From contig NC_088300.1 in the NCBI RefSeq assembly GCF_032854445.1, positions 58,812,984-58,876,983 of the forward strand: a DNA stretch of 64,000 nucleotides. Direction: 5' to 3'. The translations under genes were made by a program, and so were the position numbers. Below are positions 12,122 to 25,107 of this stretch, one piece after another. The stretch is from Liolophura sinensis (taxonomy: Eukaryota > Mollusca > Polyplacophora > Chitonida > Chitonidae). The notes under the pieces are model-generated. The model did not search any database, had not been told where the DNA came from, and saw only the letters and a program-made list of their open reading frames with translations. The first letter of the stretch is position 1. Each line of letters opens with the position of its first letter.

Positions 12122-15100
12122 TCACGAGGGACTACCAGAACGACTTCGACTTCGACTGCGACTCCGGGATGCAGACCGTGCTGGTGACGCATCATCATGA
12201 TTATCCTCATCTCCATTCAGTTTCTCGGAGCCGTCATGTGATCTCTCTGATGGAGGATTGCTGGCAGACCTACTTCTGGATCGACTTGGTGACTTAGATT
12301 TGGACTTTGATCGGCTTCGCGATTTGGACACACTTCTTGACTTTTCTCTGCTGCGGGAGGCCTTCTTCTTACTTTCCTCAGGGCTACGAGATCTGCGTCG
12401 GTCACGGCTGCGTGATCGATCCCGACGCGTTCTGCTTCGACTTCTAGTGCGTGTTCTGCGCTTACGCTCCCTTGATCGGGATCGGGACCTGGACCTGCTT
12501 AAGGAGATATGAAGGTCATGTCTATTTTCCACCAAATTTCCCTTCAAAATTCCCTTCTTCTTAGGTGACAAGATTTCATTCAACATACCTGAATTTCAAC
12601 TCCTTACTTATAAATAGCTAACCACTGAAAATTTCATAGCTAATAACTAATTTCTTAATCGTAAAAGTCAAAAATATCTTGATTTGTTAACTTTTTATCA
12701 CAAAATGAACATGAAACTTAGCAAGCTGTTTCAAATCTGTTTCAAACTGAAACAAACACAATGGGTCACTTCTTGAAACCAATGTAATTTTAGACCAATT
12801 CTCTTCATAAGTTGGTTTGCATGTGGTAATATCACTCCTACAGTTAGTACATGTACCTTCTCCTCTTCCTTGAGTAAGGGGATGGTGATCTGTACCGCCC
12901 AGTGCGGCTTGGTCTCCTGTAACCATAGTGGCTGTCATTAGGACAGTCCCTTGCCCAGTGACCCGCTCGATGACAGCGGTAGCACTCATCATAAGTTTGC
13001 AACTGAAACAAAGGACAGGTTCTGCATATCAGCCTCTGTGAAAGACGAAATATTTAACCAAGTAGGGTTTCACTGAATTATAACAGCACCCATTTCAGAC
13101 AACAATATCGAACATAAGAATTTGTGTGAGTGATGGCTTGTGATTGGATTAGAAACAAAAAAAAGACACAGTGAGAGACCCTACATTGTGTTCACTTGGA
13201 ACAGTAGGCCAAGAATTTGAGCCCAGCAGTAGAGATAACAAAGAAATTCTCTAAAAATTGCCTGTTATAAAATTTATCAGAATTATGAAAGTATATTCAT
13301 TTTTTCACTATTTCAATAGTGTTTAGTATCAAACTGAACAAGTTTCACTTTGATGACAAAAATCAGGTTTACGGATGGAGGAAACCACAGAGCTTTGACA
13401 ATACCAGAGTTTTTCAACATGTACCTGACAAAGATAATAGAGTTGCAGAATAAACTACATGAGGTATATACATGAGATACATATGTCTGAGGTCGATCAG
13501 CTGTGGCGAGATCTCACAGAATAAAAAGTTGTTTTAAGAATATAAAACTCACCAGAGGTCTCCTTGGATTCCCTTTAGCCCACTCCACAATAATAGCGGA
13601 GCCACATATTTCTCTGCCATTTTCATACTTTACTGCATCCTACAAATACATTATGACGTTATGAGAACTCTGAACATTTAGGTATATTACATATTTCATG
13701 GCCCAGTAATTTCCAGCTTTCAGACCAAAATAAAATTAAACAAATGTAACAAACATCCTCAGCTATAAGACAAATAGAAATAGATTAAACACTGATACTC
13801 TTTCAACTGCAAACCCATCTACATACTTTCTCACCTTTAAAATACAAAGGGTATAACACTGAATGATCTAAAATGTTCATAGCAAAAGAATTTCATGAAT
13901 GTGATTACCAACATATGTTTCAACTTAATGAAAGTGACAAGCAATCTGTGAAGATGTTTTCCTTCATGGTTCAAAACTTACGAAGTATGAAGAACTGAAG
14001 AAGTTCAGTGGTAACTATCTTGAAGTAAAACTGTTCACAAGATTTAGAAATTACTGGACCAATCAGCAGTTCTGATGTTAACAGAATAAGCCAGGATGAA
14101 CTGTAAATAGCATATTTACTGTGGTTACTTTGGACACTTTATACTTACATTAAACAGACTAATTCAAGGAGTCAAAAGCAAGTAGAAACAGACAACAGCA
14201 AGAGTTTTAAACGATTAATAACGTACTCTAAGGCATGAGAGCAAAGGCTGGCCGGTAACATGGAGCGAGTGGCCATGGCATGGAAGTGCGCTGTGGTTGG
14301 CCCATGGTGGTCACATGATCGGGATCAGGTGACGGACTGGCCAGGTAACGGTAATGGAACCGGGGAGGCTATGGCATGGTATTGTGGTCAGTGGTCATTG
14401 CTCATAAACAATGGTTCATGCTTTGGCTCGGGATGGAGTCAGGGTGACTTTGCCGTGGCAAGGGCTGCTATTTGTTTTATAAATTTAGGAACTTTAGTAT
14501 CAACATATCAGAAAATGTTGGCTTTACACAGATAAAAATACTACCATTCCAAATCATGAAATTTCAATGCCAAACAAAATTGGAAAGTGAAATTTATTAA
14601 AATACAGTACGTTATCTTTATCAACTGATCACAAAGAAATTCATGCTATGAATGTTAAACAAAGTCTATGTATACATTTAGATTACCAATATCATATGCA
14701 AACCAAAAAGGAAGATTTTAGCCATTAACCAGTTGATACCTCACCATGCTAAAAGAGATGAATAAACATACATATGTATATGCACATCAAATGTTCAGTA
14801 GCCTATAAACCGTGATGCTAAGCATTTTCCGCTCAAAATAGTAAAATGGCAGCTAACACTTCAGAATCATACCTCTGCATCGCGGCGATCTTCATAATCC
14901 ACAAAAGCATAGGCTATACGAAGAGAAAAAGGAAGGTGAAATATTTGATGGCTACATCATTTAAACTGCATAATTTCATGACACAATAACATTAGCTTTC
15001 TAATTACATGTGTATTACATACTATTATTTTTTTAGCATGATGGGTTGTTGTAAAAATCATCGTCAAAAGAAAAGGATTTTTAATTGCAACAACAAGTAT

Positions 15101-16438
15101 ACGAGAACAAATTCTGTGTTTGTCCGAAAATATTTATTTCAAATGAATTATATGCCAGGTTGCTGAATTTCAACACAAAGCAGATTGCTAGATTTAACCA
15201 AAAAATATCATGGGGACTGTCACAATGTCACTGTCACAAGACCAGGATGTGCTATTACTCCTTATCACCACATTTTCTTCCCAAGTTCTTAAGTGTATTC
15301 ATGCTGGAATGACATACACAGATAAACAATGGAAACTAAGCGCTCGTCTCAGACTGTAAGTTGAACCCCATGAATAGGACATAACCAAATATTCAACTTG
15401 CAGTCAGTGTACTCAGGCTAGGTTGAAATGTGCTCTTCGGTTACAGCAGTAGTTTATGTGTTACGGTCACTTATGTGTAGCCAACCCTTATCAAGTCTGG
15501 TCTTTGTATTCATTCTGTAAGACGGGTCAGAAGTTGGGGCTCACATGACCACCCTTTCATGCTGAAAACAAAATGGACGCCCAATGTTAAAGCACTGGGG
15601 AAAAGGTCACTTTTTGCCACTTCACTAGCCACCAGTAAGGCCTAGTTATACAAAATAGCATCAAGAAAGCCATGCAGAAATACTTAAGACTATCTGGAAA
15701 GCTGAAAATTATACAAATCCAACGTATGCAAGATCGCTGCCAGCCATTCAAAAATAGGCATTTTCCTATGCAATAACATTGGGAGGACCGTTTTCTTCAC
15801 TCAAGCCGTTTGTTACTTAGGCGATCACGTGGTCTCCAACTTTCGATCCATCTTACAGAATCCAGCCTATCATTCCGCTCTTTTGGCTGGCCTCTGATGC
15901 TTAATTGTGTTCCTGCTCACCTTTCAACACTGATAATTACCCTTACCATACCATCATGAGATGCTCATGTGGCTTTTTTTTTTTAAATTAAAATCCCATA
16001 CAGTACAACAACATTTCCCGAAGGTCTCCTTGACTCACCCATTTCAGCACCTGCAACAAACAGAAAGATACCTCAGGTATATATTCCATTTTCTTTTCTT
16101 CATTCCAATTTAACATGCATAGACTTCAAGAAACACAGAAATTAAAGGTGCTTTCGGAAACAAAAATCTTTCCAAAAACAGCATATCTGGTGGAGTAAAT
16201 AGCGATTCAACGAGATCGCTGACTAACTCGGTCAAGCAAGAAAGGTTAGCCGCCATTTTTTAAGGACGTTACTATCTAATTATGTTTATTGATGAAACAT
16301 GAAACAAGACCCACCATACTTAATTTCGCACCGCGCGAGATGACCATATCGCTCAAATATGTCCTCTAAGTCTCTGGTTCTAGTTGATTTACTCAGACGG
16401 CCGACAAAAAGCTGGCCCTCTGCGCCTCTTCTCGACAT
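12122..16438 (-). CDS. SR splicing factor: RRM, CCHC zinc knuckle, RS tail (SRSF7-like architecture)
   Basis: Six exons on the minus strand: 16438-16315, microexon 16050-16039, 14913-14873, 13639-13553, 13002-12857 and 12494-12122. They give 260 residues (256 if the microexon is skipped). One N-terminal RRM (about residues 9-84): RNP2 is LFVGRL and RNP1 is AYAFVDYED. Then a CX2CX4HX4C knuckle (CYRCHRAGHWARDC), a short basic linker, and a tail of RS/SR dipeptides ending SRSRSGSPS. Known for the family: nuclear proteins that bind exonic enhancers, are phosphorylated on RS dipeptides and recruit spliceosome parts; a single RRM with a knuckle is the SRSF7 (9G8) layout. The start ATG is the first in the exon. 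The acidic insert KLNGDEDNHDD inside the RS tail is unusual. Orthology to a specific vertebrate SRSF is not settled. Confidence 0.9.
14225..14480 (-). other. GC-richer block inside an SR gene intron, function unknown
   Basis: In the AT-rich intron between exons 14873-14913 and 13553-13639 lies about 250 bp of clearly higher GC, with repeated CCATGG/GGCCA motifs. The minus strand shows a possible acceptor (AACAAATAG then CAGCCCTTGCC) near 14468 and early stops in all frames. A poison cassette exon is possible but no clear donor is visible. Confidence 0.3.
16039..16050 (-). other. 12-nt in-frame microexon in the RRM
   Basis: On the minus strand a pyrimidine-rich tract ending TTGTTGCAG is followed by GTGCTGAAATGG and then the strong donor GTGAGT. 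The upstream exon ends in phase 1 (TAT G) and the downstream exon begins CC TAT. Skipping therefore gives Y-A-Y and inclusion gives Y-G-A-E-M-A-Y. Both products stay in frame, differing by four residues just before RNP1. Confidence 0.75.
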
Positions 16439-16776
16439 CTTCGTAGCGTGCGGGATCTAAATTTCAGATTGCCCGGATGAAGACAGCCCTTGTTATCTAT
16501 CGTAGTTTCGTATTAATATTTGGGCCAAATAATTTTAGATTTTCGGATTTTCAGAATTTTGTTTAAGTATATAATATTTAATATTTTGGCGCAAAACAAG
16601 TTAATAATTGCAACACATAATTTTGATTAACTGAATGTTGACTGCGGCTTTGCTATATTAACTTTTGGGGCATGCGCTGTTGGAGGGTCCACGTTACTGA
16701 TTCACCTGTCACTGCATTCTAATTTTCTTGAATTCTCTTGAATTTGATATTGCATATACGTGCCCAGCATAATAAC
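16439..16776. promoter_or_regulatory. Shared head-to-head promoter region of the SR factor and ARL1
   Basis: The two start codons are 338 bp apart and point away from each other. No TATA box is placed convincingly for either gene. The compact divergent layout of two broadly expressed genes suggests a bidirectional promoter; this is inferred from geometry. Confidence 0.5.
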
Positions 16777-19700
16777 ATGGGTAAGGCAAAGTTTTGGAAG
16801 ATCTGTGACCACTAGTATATTTGTGTGGACGTTTGTTCTTCCGATTGTATTTAGTGTAGTGTGTTGTTGTTGTTGTTGCTGTTTTCCAAAGCAGGTCATG
16901 ATTATTGGATTTCAGCAGTTCACGACGATGTCGGTGGTTTTCACGAATTCCTGGAGTTTTGCCCTTAGTGGTTTTGAAAGAAGCAAACGCCCAGAAATAT
17001 GCACTGGCTGTCTCATTATCATGCATGGTTCCTTATTGTGATGGAAGAGTGTAGGCAAAAATCTCTCTCACACGTAGTTCAATTAAATTAAACGTTGAGG
17101 TTTCAGCAATTTCAGATATTTACCTGCCTTTTAGTTTAGTCGTTGAATTCAAAAAACGCGGTAGGTCCATTCTGCAAGGTACTTTGTGGAACGAAGTTGA
17201 CCGTTAAATGCACCCCAAAACGACAGCACACGCCGATTTCTGTTGAGGATTGAAAGGAAAATGATGCTTTCAGTGACTCATACACATTTAAATTCATTTC
17301 AGACTAGTTGTTTGCAGAAAATCTGATGCTGACTTTTCTCTCTTCAAATAACACATCAGGTGCATTCAAAATCCAGATTGTATCCGAGGCCAAGGGCGGA
17401 AAACTTGGATAACAGCAGTTGCGCACATGATAGCTGCAAGCTTTGAATCTAATATTGGAATTAATTTTTCTTGCTCGACTGACTGAGCAAATGGTTTTTT
17501 GTATTCTACATCCATGAGGACTGGTGAAATCATCATTAAAGTTGTCATTTAAGACTGGTTGCATGGTTTTGACTTGTTGGGTTTATTATCTTTTGGCACG
17601 TGGTTCCGAGGTTTTAGTACACCCAACAAGCCAGAAAGAAATATTTCAACCCGTTAAGGGAAACCTGTCTTTGTAGCACAATGCATACTTTAGACTGGTG
17701 GATGGAAGAGTGCAGATTTGTATTTCTTAGGCTAAGCTGGGAAGAATGAAACAGATCAAGGTATTCTGCAACATGTAGATCTGCTCAGCAGGCTTTTTTG
17801 AAATTCTAACAGTTCTAAATATGTAATTCTGATTCTAGATGTATCATAGTCCACATAGAAGGTTATTGCACACAACTTCTTCAAACAAAACCCAACGCCA
17901 TCTTCAACAACTGTCACGAGTAGTTGTACATTGTATAATTGGAGTTGTTCACACTAAAAAAAATCCATCATATCAGAAATACTCCAATGAATTCTACATG
18001 TATTTAGACAATTTCTATGATAATGACCTTCTTCCCAAAATATGTTGTCATCAAGACTCTATTTCAGATAACTTTGAACACATGGATGGTACCATTCCTT
18101 AACATGACATATACATGCCAATTTTCCGGTATGATCAGAAGAGCAAACACATTGTTGCATGTTAAATTGTTAGTAGATATCATAGACAGCACCAGATTCA
18201 GTATTTCATGAAGCCAGCCTTTTGACTTGGCTTAACTACAGGGAAAAAGACTTGACAGTTTTTATTCTAATATTTGTAATATTTACTTGCTACATAAGCA
18301 TATACCAGAGCTCAATGTAGAAAGCCTCTTCTGTTTTGATAATCCTATGTGTAAATCTGTATTGTTTCAGGTGGCTTGATAAGCTACTTTTCACAGCTCT
18401 TCGGCACAAGAGAAAGGCGGATACTGATTTTGGGTTTGGATGGGGCTGGAAAAACAACTATTCTGTACAGGCTACAAGTCGGGGAAGTGGTCACAACCAT
18501 TCCAAGTAAATATTTTCTGTTTATACCGTTTTACACCACCGACTACCATTATTACCCAGAACTAGACAGTGTGTTAGGGTAATGCACAATGTCCCTTGTC
18601 AGTGCTAGAATGTTTAGTTTACCAACCCTCTTCAACAGCGGTTGTCATCACACATGGTAGAAAACCTTAGTAATTAATGGTAACCAAAGCCAGGATCAAT
18701 ACATGAGATCAACACTTTGAAAGTAATGGATGTGTGGACAAGTATGTGTGTGCTATTAGAAATTAATCTTAGAGTTTGCATTTTCCATGTTGGCTCAATG
18801 TTTGGAACTCATCTTGCTTAGGTTGGAGCCTCCATGGCCTAGTGGTTAACGTACTAGAGCAGTACAATGACACAGTAATGCTGGCCCCCATTGTATTAGT
18901 GAAATATTATTCAGTAAGGCGTAAAACTTTAGTCAAATAAATAAGTGAATAAATAATATTGCTTAGGTTAGGTAGGCCAGCAACTTTTGGTAACATTTGG
19001 TTTTAAATCATATCAATAAGTCCAAACCTCCAGGTCTCCTTGATCACATCTGTCTCTATTGTTCGCTGTGTTTAATGCTTATTTTTCTTTGTCCTTTCAG
19101 CCATTGGATTTAATGTCGAGACAGTAGTTCATAAAAATCTGAAATTCCAAGTCTGGGACTTAGGCGGACAGACAAGTATTAGGTTTGTATTCTTGTGTTC
19201 AGTTTTGTTGGATGTTCATCCATTCATGAATAGAGGCTTTCAATCTGCTGGGTCTTCCTCTCTGTTGGATCATTTCAATGATTTTCTACACCAGAGATCT
19301 ATTGCTGAGCACAGTCAGTGAAGCGAAATGGAGCATATAACGCTGGTCAATCAGTCAGACTATGAATGTAAATTTGTCATTTGTTATATAATGTGCACAT
19401 TAAAATTACAATTTACTACAATGTTAGACAAGTAAAGTATGCACTGTTATATACACAGTGTGATATGCATCTGTTTAATTCTCTCAAATTAGAGAGACCA
19501 TATAAAGACTGACCACTCTGCCTTTTTAGAGTGACAGTCATTAATTTGAGGTAGATTATTAACATTACAAGAATGTGGCTTATGAAGTATAATGTATGTC
19601 CTAATTGAACAATAATGCTATAATCTGCTAACTTTTTGACCTCATGGCTTTTGTGGTAATAATAATTTTTTGGTTTTTATTTTCACAGACCCTATTGGAG

Positions 19701-22406
19701 ATGTTACTATTCAAACACAGATGCTATTATTTATGTGGTTGACAGCATGGATAGAGATAGAATTGGCATTTCAAAATCCGAGTTGTTTGCTATGTTTGAG
19801 GTAAGTTATCAGTCTCAAAGGCATGCAGAATTATCATACTGTATTTGTATTTTATAAATATGGAATGAAGCAATCTTGTAATATTTCCTTGTTAAAATAA
19901 ATAATTTCAATTCATAATAATGTATTGGGGTCAGTTGTTCAAAAGTGTATTAAGTTTATTCCAGGCTTAAATGTTAATATAGAAAGAAAGTAACTCAAAA
20001 TCAAAGTCATATTATTAATCTGTATTTAGGTCACTATGTTGTAGATGTACAATCATGCAGTAAATAACGAAGTAAATAAAACAAAACATATAGGTGAAAA
20101 CAACAATACATACATACATAAATATATATATCAATTTGCTGTACAATTATTTAAAAATGTACAATTCTTTAGTAGCTTTAATGCCATGATTTTATTCTGG
20201 TGTATTGGGTTTGATAGCTAAAGCCTCTGTAATAAGTAAACCATTCCTGTGGTTAACTCTGTGAATTACAGTGGTGTTTCTTAGTAAAATATACAGGGAT
20301 GGCTTGATCTGCTTAGTGTCATGAAAACAATCATCAAGGATAAAGAAAGCACAGATTTGCTGAAAGTTTGAGCATTGCTCAATATGATTATGAATTTCAC
20401 TGTTGCTGTTGTTGATGTGTTTTGAAAGTCTTCGTAGCAAACATCACTCTGTTTTACGTATGTATCTATGCCTACAACCAGGAGAAGTGAATTGATACAC
20501 TACATAGCTTTGAGTTTCTAGTAAAACGTATACATAAAGACATAGGTCGGGAGTTATAAGTTTATAAGGAGTTTAATACATATAATCCTATGTATTCTTT
20601 ACTGTACATATTTCCTGATGACAGCACAAGCATAGCGAAATATAGATGAACATTATGACTTCAATATTCAGAGTTACTTTCTTTCTATTGTATGCAAAAC
20701 TGATCTGTGGAACAACTGGATTAAATGTTAATATCAGTCACATCCCAACACAAATTTAACGTTACTTTAGTCTGGACTAAAGTTAATGTCACGATTAAGC
20801 TCTAATACACTTTTGAACAACTCATCCCTAATTTCAGAAGTAATCAATGATGTATATTGTGAACATTAATTGACTTGCAGGAGCCCGAGCTGAAGAAGGC
20901 AGTATTAGTTATTTTGGCTAACAAACAGGATATAGAGGGTGCCATGACAGTGGCAGAAGTGGTTAATGCTTTAGGATTACAGGCTCTCAAGGACAAGAAA
21001 TACCAAATATTTAAGGCATCAGCAATCAAAGGATGGGGACTGGACGAGTCTATGGAATGGTAAGTCATGGCTATTGTTTTTGGGTTGGTTTTGTTTGTTT
21101 TTTTGTCTGAAGATTTGGGTTCTCATGACATTCGGAAGGGGAGACAATTCTTTGGATCTGTTGGTGTACAACAACCTTTACCTGGGTAGAGGTTATCAAC
21201 ATACACCTCTCCCTCCATATAACACACTTCATTACAAGACGATCACAGATGTGTCCCCCAAGCTTTTCCAAGATATACCTGTACATACATTCAAATGTTT
21301 CGGATTATGTATCTCCTTTGCACCTTTATTGCCGATGTGGTGTTAAGCCATAATCATTCATTCATTCTTTTGCACCTTGAGGCTTGGTTACCGTGTAATT
21401 ATTCGATGACATACCATGATATTAGACTGATTAGGCATACACAACATCCAGCATCAGAGTACACATGTACCTATTCCTATATTTTATGCGTCAGTACAGA
21501 CTACCAGCCTTCATTATTATACAATGTATTATACTTATAACACGATCATCAGAATTGTGTTGTAATGAGGGGAAGGTGCATTCCAAAGTTTTAATATGAA
21601 TGCATGAAAGTACTTTTGTTATTAAGTGAAGAGGAAGGGCTATTTAGAAAATCCCTAAGTTTATTTCCCAGGTCAACAGGCCTGTGTATATGTTGTTATG
21701 GTAGTTCCAGTCAGCTTTTAATAGTAGCTTGTGTTCATGTTTTGGAATGGGATCATGAAGCATTGACCGTGACGTAGCCTCTTCCCAGTTTCATCATTTG
21801 GTGTTGCAGAATATTGATAAACATGTGTAGAAAAGTTCCCAAGCTGCATACTTTTATCTGTCTTTAATTTGATACTCCACACTCTGTAGTTATGCTTCTG
21901 AACAACAAAACAGCGCATAAACATTGTTCTATATCTTAATGATTATCTTGTGTGGAATGATAAATTCATATTAGAAAAGACAGTTAAATCCTTCCATTCT
22001 CATCAGTATCCAAATATGTGACATACATGTACTCACATAACAGATCTTTAGCCTCAAACCAAAAAAGGGGCAGGGTGGTATTTTTCCAAAAGGGTCAATT
22101 TTTAGCACGAATAAAGGGCACTATTTTCTGTTTCCTTCTTCCGGATTCCTTATCTTTAAATAAATGAATGTGATTCATAAATATTTGACAAGCTGATCTG
22201 TTAGCGTCTCACCTTGGGTCTGTGACATTTGTCATTCCCACTAAATACAGTTTGTACACATTAAATATTTTATCTGGATAAATGTACAGGATATGTACAC
22301 CTTTTATTCCTAAAACAATGTTAAAATCTTGAGTACTGCTGTAAGCCTTAAAATATATTTACTTGTTTTTTGTAGGTTATCAAATGCTCTTGCCCAGCAG
22401 AAGTGA
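16777..22406 (+). CDS. ARL1: ADP-ribosylation factor-like protein 1 (ARL1)
   Basis: Six coding exons: 16777-16780 (ATG G), 18371-18505, 19101-19182, 19689-19800, 20881-21059 and 22376-22406. They give 180 residues, the usual ARL1 length. Gly2 follows the start Met ([13 protein letters not shown]) as a myristoylation site. G1 is GLDGAGKT, switch 1 carries TIPTIGFNVET, G3 is WDLGGQ (Gln for hydrolysis), G4 is NKQD and the G5 region is SAIK. All are intact. Known for the family: a GTPase of the trans-Golgi that recruits GRIP-domain golgins and arfaptins. The four-base first exon is chosen because ATG G followed by GTAAGG joins in phase to GT GGC TTG, giving the conserved MGG start. Introns are 82-1906 bp within the body, preceded by a first intron of 1590 bp. 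It diverges from the SR gene. Confidence 0.93.
18825..18957 (+). mobile_element. SINE family 1, internally deleted copy
   Basis: Head GGAGCCTCCATGGCCTAGTGG with an A-box-like stretch, then a jump to ATGCTGGCCCCCATTGTATTAGTGAAATATT and the tail GGCGTAAAACTTTAGTCAAATAAATAA. The central part of the full-length element is missing. It lies in the ARL1 intron between exons 2 and 3. Confidence 0.65.
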
Positions 22407-24090
22407 AAACAGCAGTGCAGCATTATTGGGGCCTATAGTGTTGTGCCCTTAACATTCATGTGACCTGCAGCAATCATGTTGCCCTCAAGGTCAGCTGTGT
22501 AGTTCTTGTAGAACACACCGATTGACTTGATGACAGAGGTGTGATGATTGAACAATGACTTTTGTGAGAGAAGTTAAGAATTCCCATTTACCAGCCTGAC
22601 CAGTGGATGCAGATCACGAGGAGCATGTAGAAAATGTCACTGGCCCTTCGTGGAGGGTAGAATTGAGGTTGTCTGGTAGCTGCATCCATATAAATGACTT
22701 TCTGGAGATCCGTCTTATGAAAGAATGAAAACTGGATAACTATGTACATATAAATTGTAAATTAATATATATATATAAATATATATACGTTTTTTAGAGG
22801 GAACTGTCTGTAGAAGGTTGAAGTAAGTTTTGACTGTCATTTACTTTGTAAATTAGTTATAGCATATTTGATTCATACGTGAGGGGGATTAGTCGGCTGT
22901 GTTATGGCATAACTACAAAGAAAGACAGAATACTATCAGCATTTCTTCGGAGTTTTTGAAAAGCCTGGAAATAGAAATCATCTATTCCAGACCTTGAAAA
23001 GCGTGACTTGTGTAGTTGGGCGTGGAAAGCGTTGAAATTAAGGACCATCTTGACACACATATGCTATGGACTGATCTGTACCAGAGGCAGACTACAGAAC
23101 CATTTTGATCCCAGACTGTATGTACATGTAGTATGCTGGCTATCTCGTGAAGAAATTTGATTTCCAACATTTTTTTTATGCACTACTGTGTTTATGAGAA
23201 AGTTCAGCTTATTAGATCATTTTTCTTTGCTGGAAGGTTTTTTAGCTGTAGACTTCATTCCAAATAGCCAAGAAAATGTGAATTTGGGGTCTGGAAAAGA
23301 GACAGTTTACGAGTGGGAGTTTCAGATTTCCATGGTCACAGGATTTAGCCTAATAAAGCATACAGAATGGGGTGGACAAAAAATGGATGATCAAAAATTT
23401 ATTTCCTTCATTAACTCGCAGGATGTTATAGGCATACATGTACAACTGGTTTCATCTTGTATAAACTGTCCTGTGATGCTGACTAGTTTGCACTATAAAG
23501 AACATTGATGCCCAAGCCACTCCTCTGAGATTTCCATGCGTGTAGTCCTCTGGCATGTGTGGTGCCCATCTTGCTTTGTGCCACTGAGGCCCGCTGGATG
23601 ACTTCCTGAGCCTGTGGAAACGCTAGGTACCATGGTTATACACCAACAGGACTTAGACACACCAGTTATTATCCTATACAGACTGAGCTGAGAGGGAATC
23701 CTCATGTTGGACCATTGCTCTGGGGGTAACTGACCGGACAGATTTGCATGTAATCGTCTTTTTGTAATTTACGTATTAATTACTAACATATATTCCACAA
23801 GCTTACATCTTTTCAAGATTGTATTTTACTTTTAATAAGTTATTGTTGATTATATTGTTTCGCCCTTCGTTACCATTAGTATGTCTGTGTTTGTTTTTTC
23901 TGCATGTTTTTTTCTTTCATTTTCGTTTTCGTCATGTCATCTACCGTTTTCTATTTCTGTTGAAACAAAACTACATCTGTCTACATTGAACCATAGTATT
24001 GATGTACATATATGGTATTTCTTATCCATGTGAGTGTTTCACATTACATGTAATATATGAACTCTGAAAAGGTGGAAATAAATAAATCAA
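22407..24090 (+). other. 3' UTR of ARL1
   Basis: No supported coding region follows the TGA. Overlapping AATAAA signals at 24077-24082 and 24081-24086 precede a change to repeat-rich intergenic DNA, so the message probably ends near 24.1 kb. The 106-residue open frame at 23188-23508 has no recognisable domain and lies inside this UTR. Confidence 0.6.
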
Positions 24091-24690
24091 CTTGTATATT
24101 TATGTGGTTTCTTGTAATCTGTTTTCACTGAAGCATTACAAGTATCAGATACCAGTCATTGGTTGGAGCAGTGCAAGGGCACTATTGTCTTTGCCTTTCA
24201 CAAGGTGAGGATAAACCACACTCATCATACACTAACACACATCTGTGGCCAAGTCCTTGGTTTACACTACACTCAAGAACCTTTTCCCCACCTGTATACA
24301 TGTTCTGTGGGAATGAGGATTTTTGTTGGGGGAAACCACCCAGAGCAAAGAGGAAACCAATGCACCTCTTCAAACGGATAGATGGAATCTGCATTGTGGT
24401 TTGTCAAGGAATTTTTCACTTGTTTGTGGTCTGAGTGGAGTGGTTTGTGTAGGTTAGAAATCAAAGGCCCTCCCATAATCATTGAGCTCTTGGTAGTTAG
24501 ACCAGAGCACAGTCTGTAAGTGGTCAATGATGTTTATTTTTGTAGTCTTGCATCAGTTCGCTGTACCGGTATATACCACTGGCCTTCACCAATACATGGA
24601 AGTTAGCAAGTAACTGCATAGTGGTATAATCTGAGCACTCCGATTTTCATCCACCCTTAATAATAGCCTCCATTGTATAAGGTGAGAAAG

Positions 24691-24990
24691 AGACCGGACC
24701 GTGCTCTAGTGGTCGCTGGGACATAGAAATGCGGGTTCAAAAACGGACAGGTAATTATAGATTCAACCGTTCTCACTGATTATAAAGCTTTGGTCACAAA
24801 CATCGCTATACCACGCTCGTGTGGCCATTAGTGTTCGTTGAAGCTACTTGTCTCCCACCAGTAATTGAATGCATATCTGTATGTCACATGCTGGGAAAAG
24901 TTCGTTAGTAACTGCATGAAGGGCGGTCAGTGATATGAAACTGACAGTCATCGTCTTACTGAGTATGGCATTAAGCAACAATCAAAGAAT
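24691..24990 (+). mobile_element. SINE family 2 copy
   Basis: The head CCGTGCTCTAGTGGTCGC and GCGGGTTCAAAAACGG resemble pol III A and B boxes. Then come CGCTCGTGTGGCC, a CCCACCAGTAATTGAATGC core and the tail GAGTATGGCATTAAGCAACA ending ATCAAAGAAT. The tail resembles that of SINE family 1. Confidence 0.55.
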
Positions 24991-25107
24991 AACCTTAAGC
25001 GAGAACATCTTGAGTCGAATAGAACATTGTCCACTCGCGTTGGATATGGTTAAGGTACTTGTATCTGAGAAGCATTCAACACAGGGTAGGTTGACATAGG
25101 CATTTGT

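Noticed and set aside
12258-12512. Plus-strand open frame rich in Leu, Arg and Asp
   Set aside because: Antisense of the RS-dipeptide tail of the SR factor.
14260-14535. 91-residue plus-strand frame in the SR gene intron
   Set aside because: Opposite strand to the host gene, no domain; explained by the GC-rich block.
23188-23508. 106-residue open frame downstream of ARL1
   Set aside because: Lies in the ARL1 3' UTR before its AATAAA signals and shows no domain or homology I recognise.
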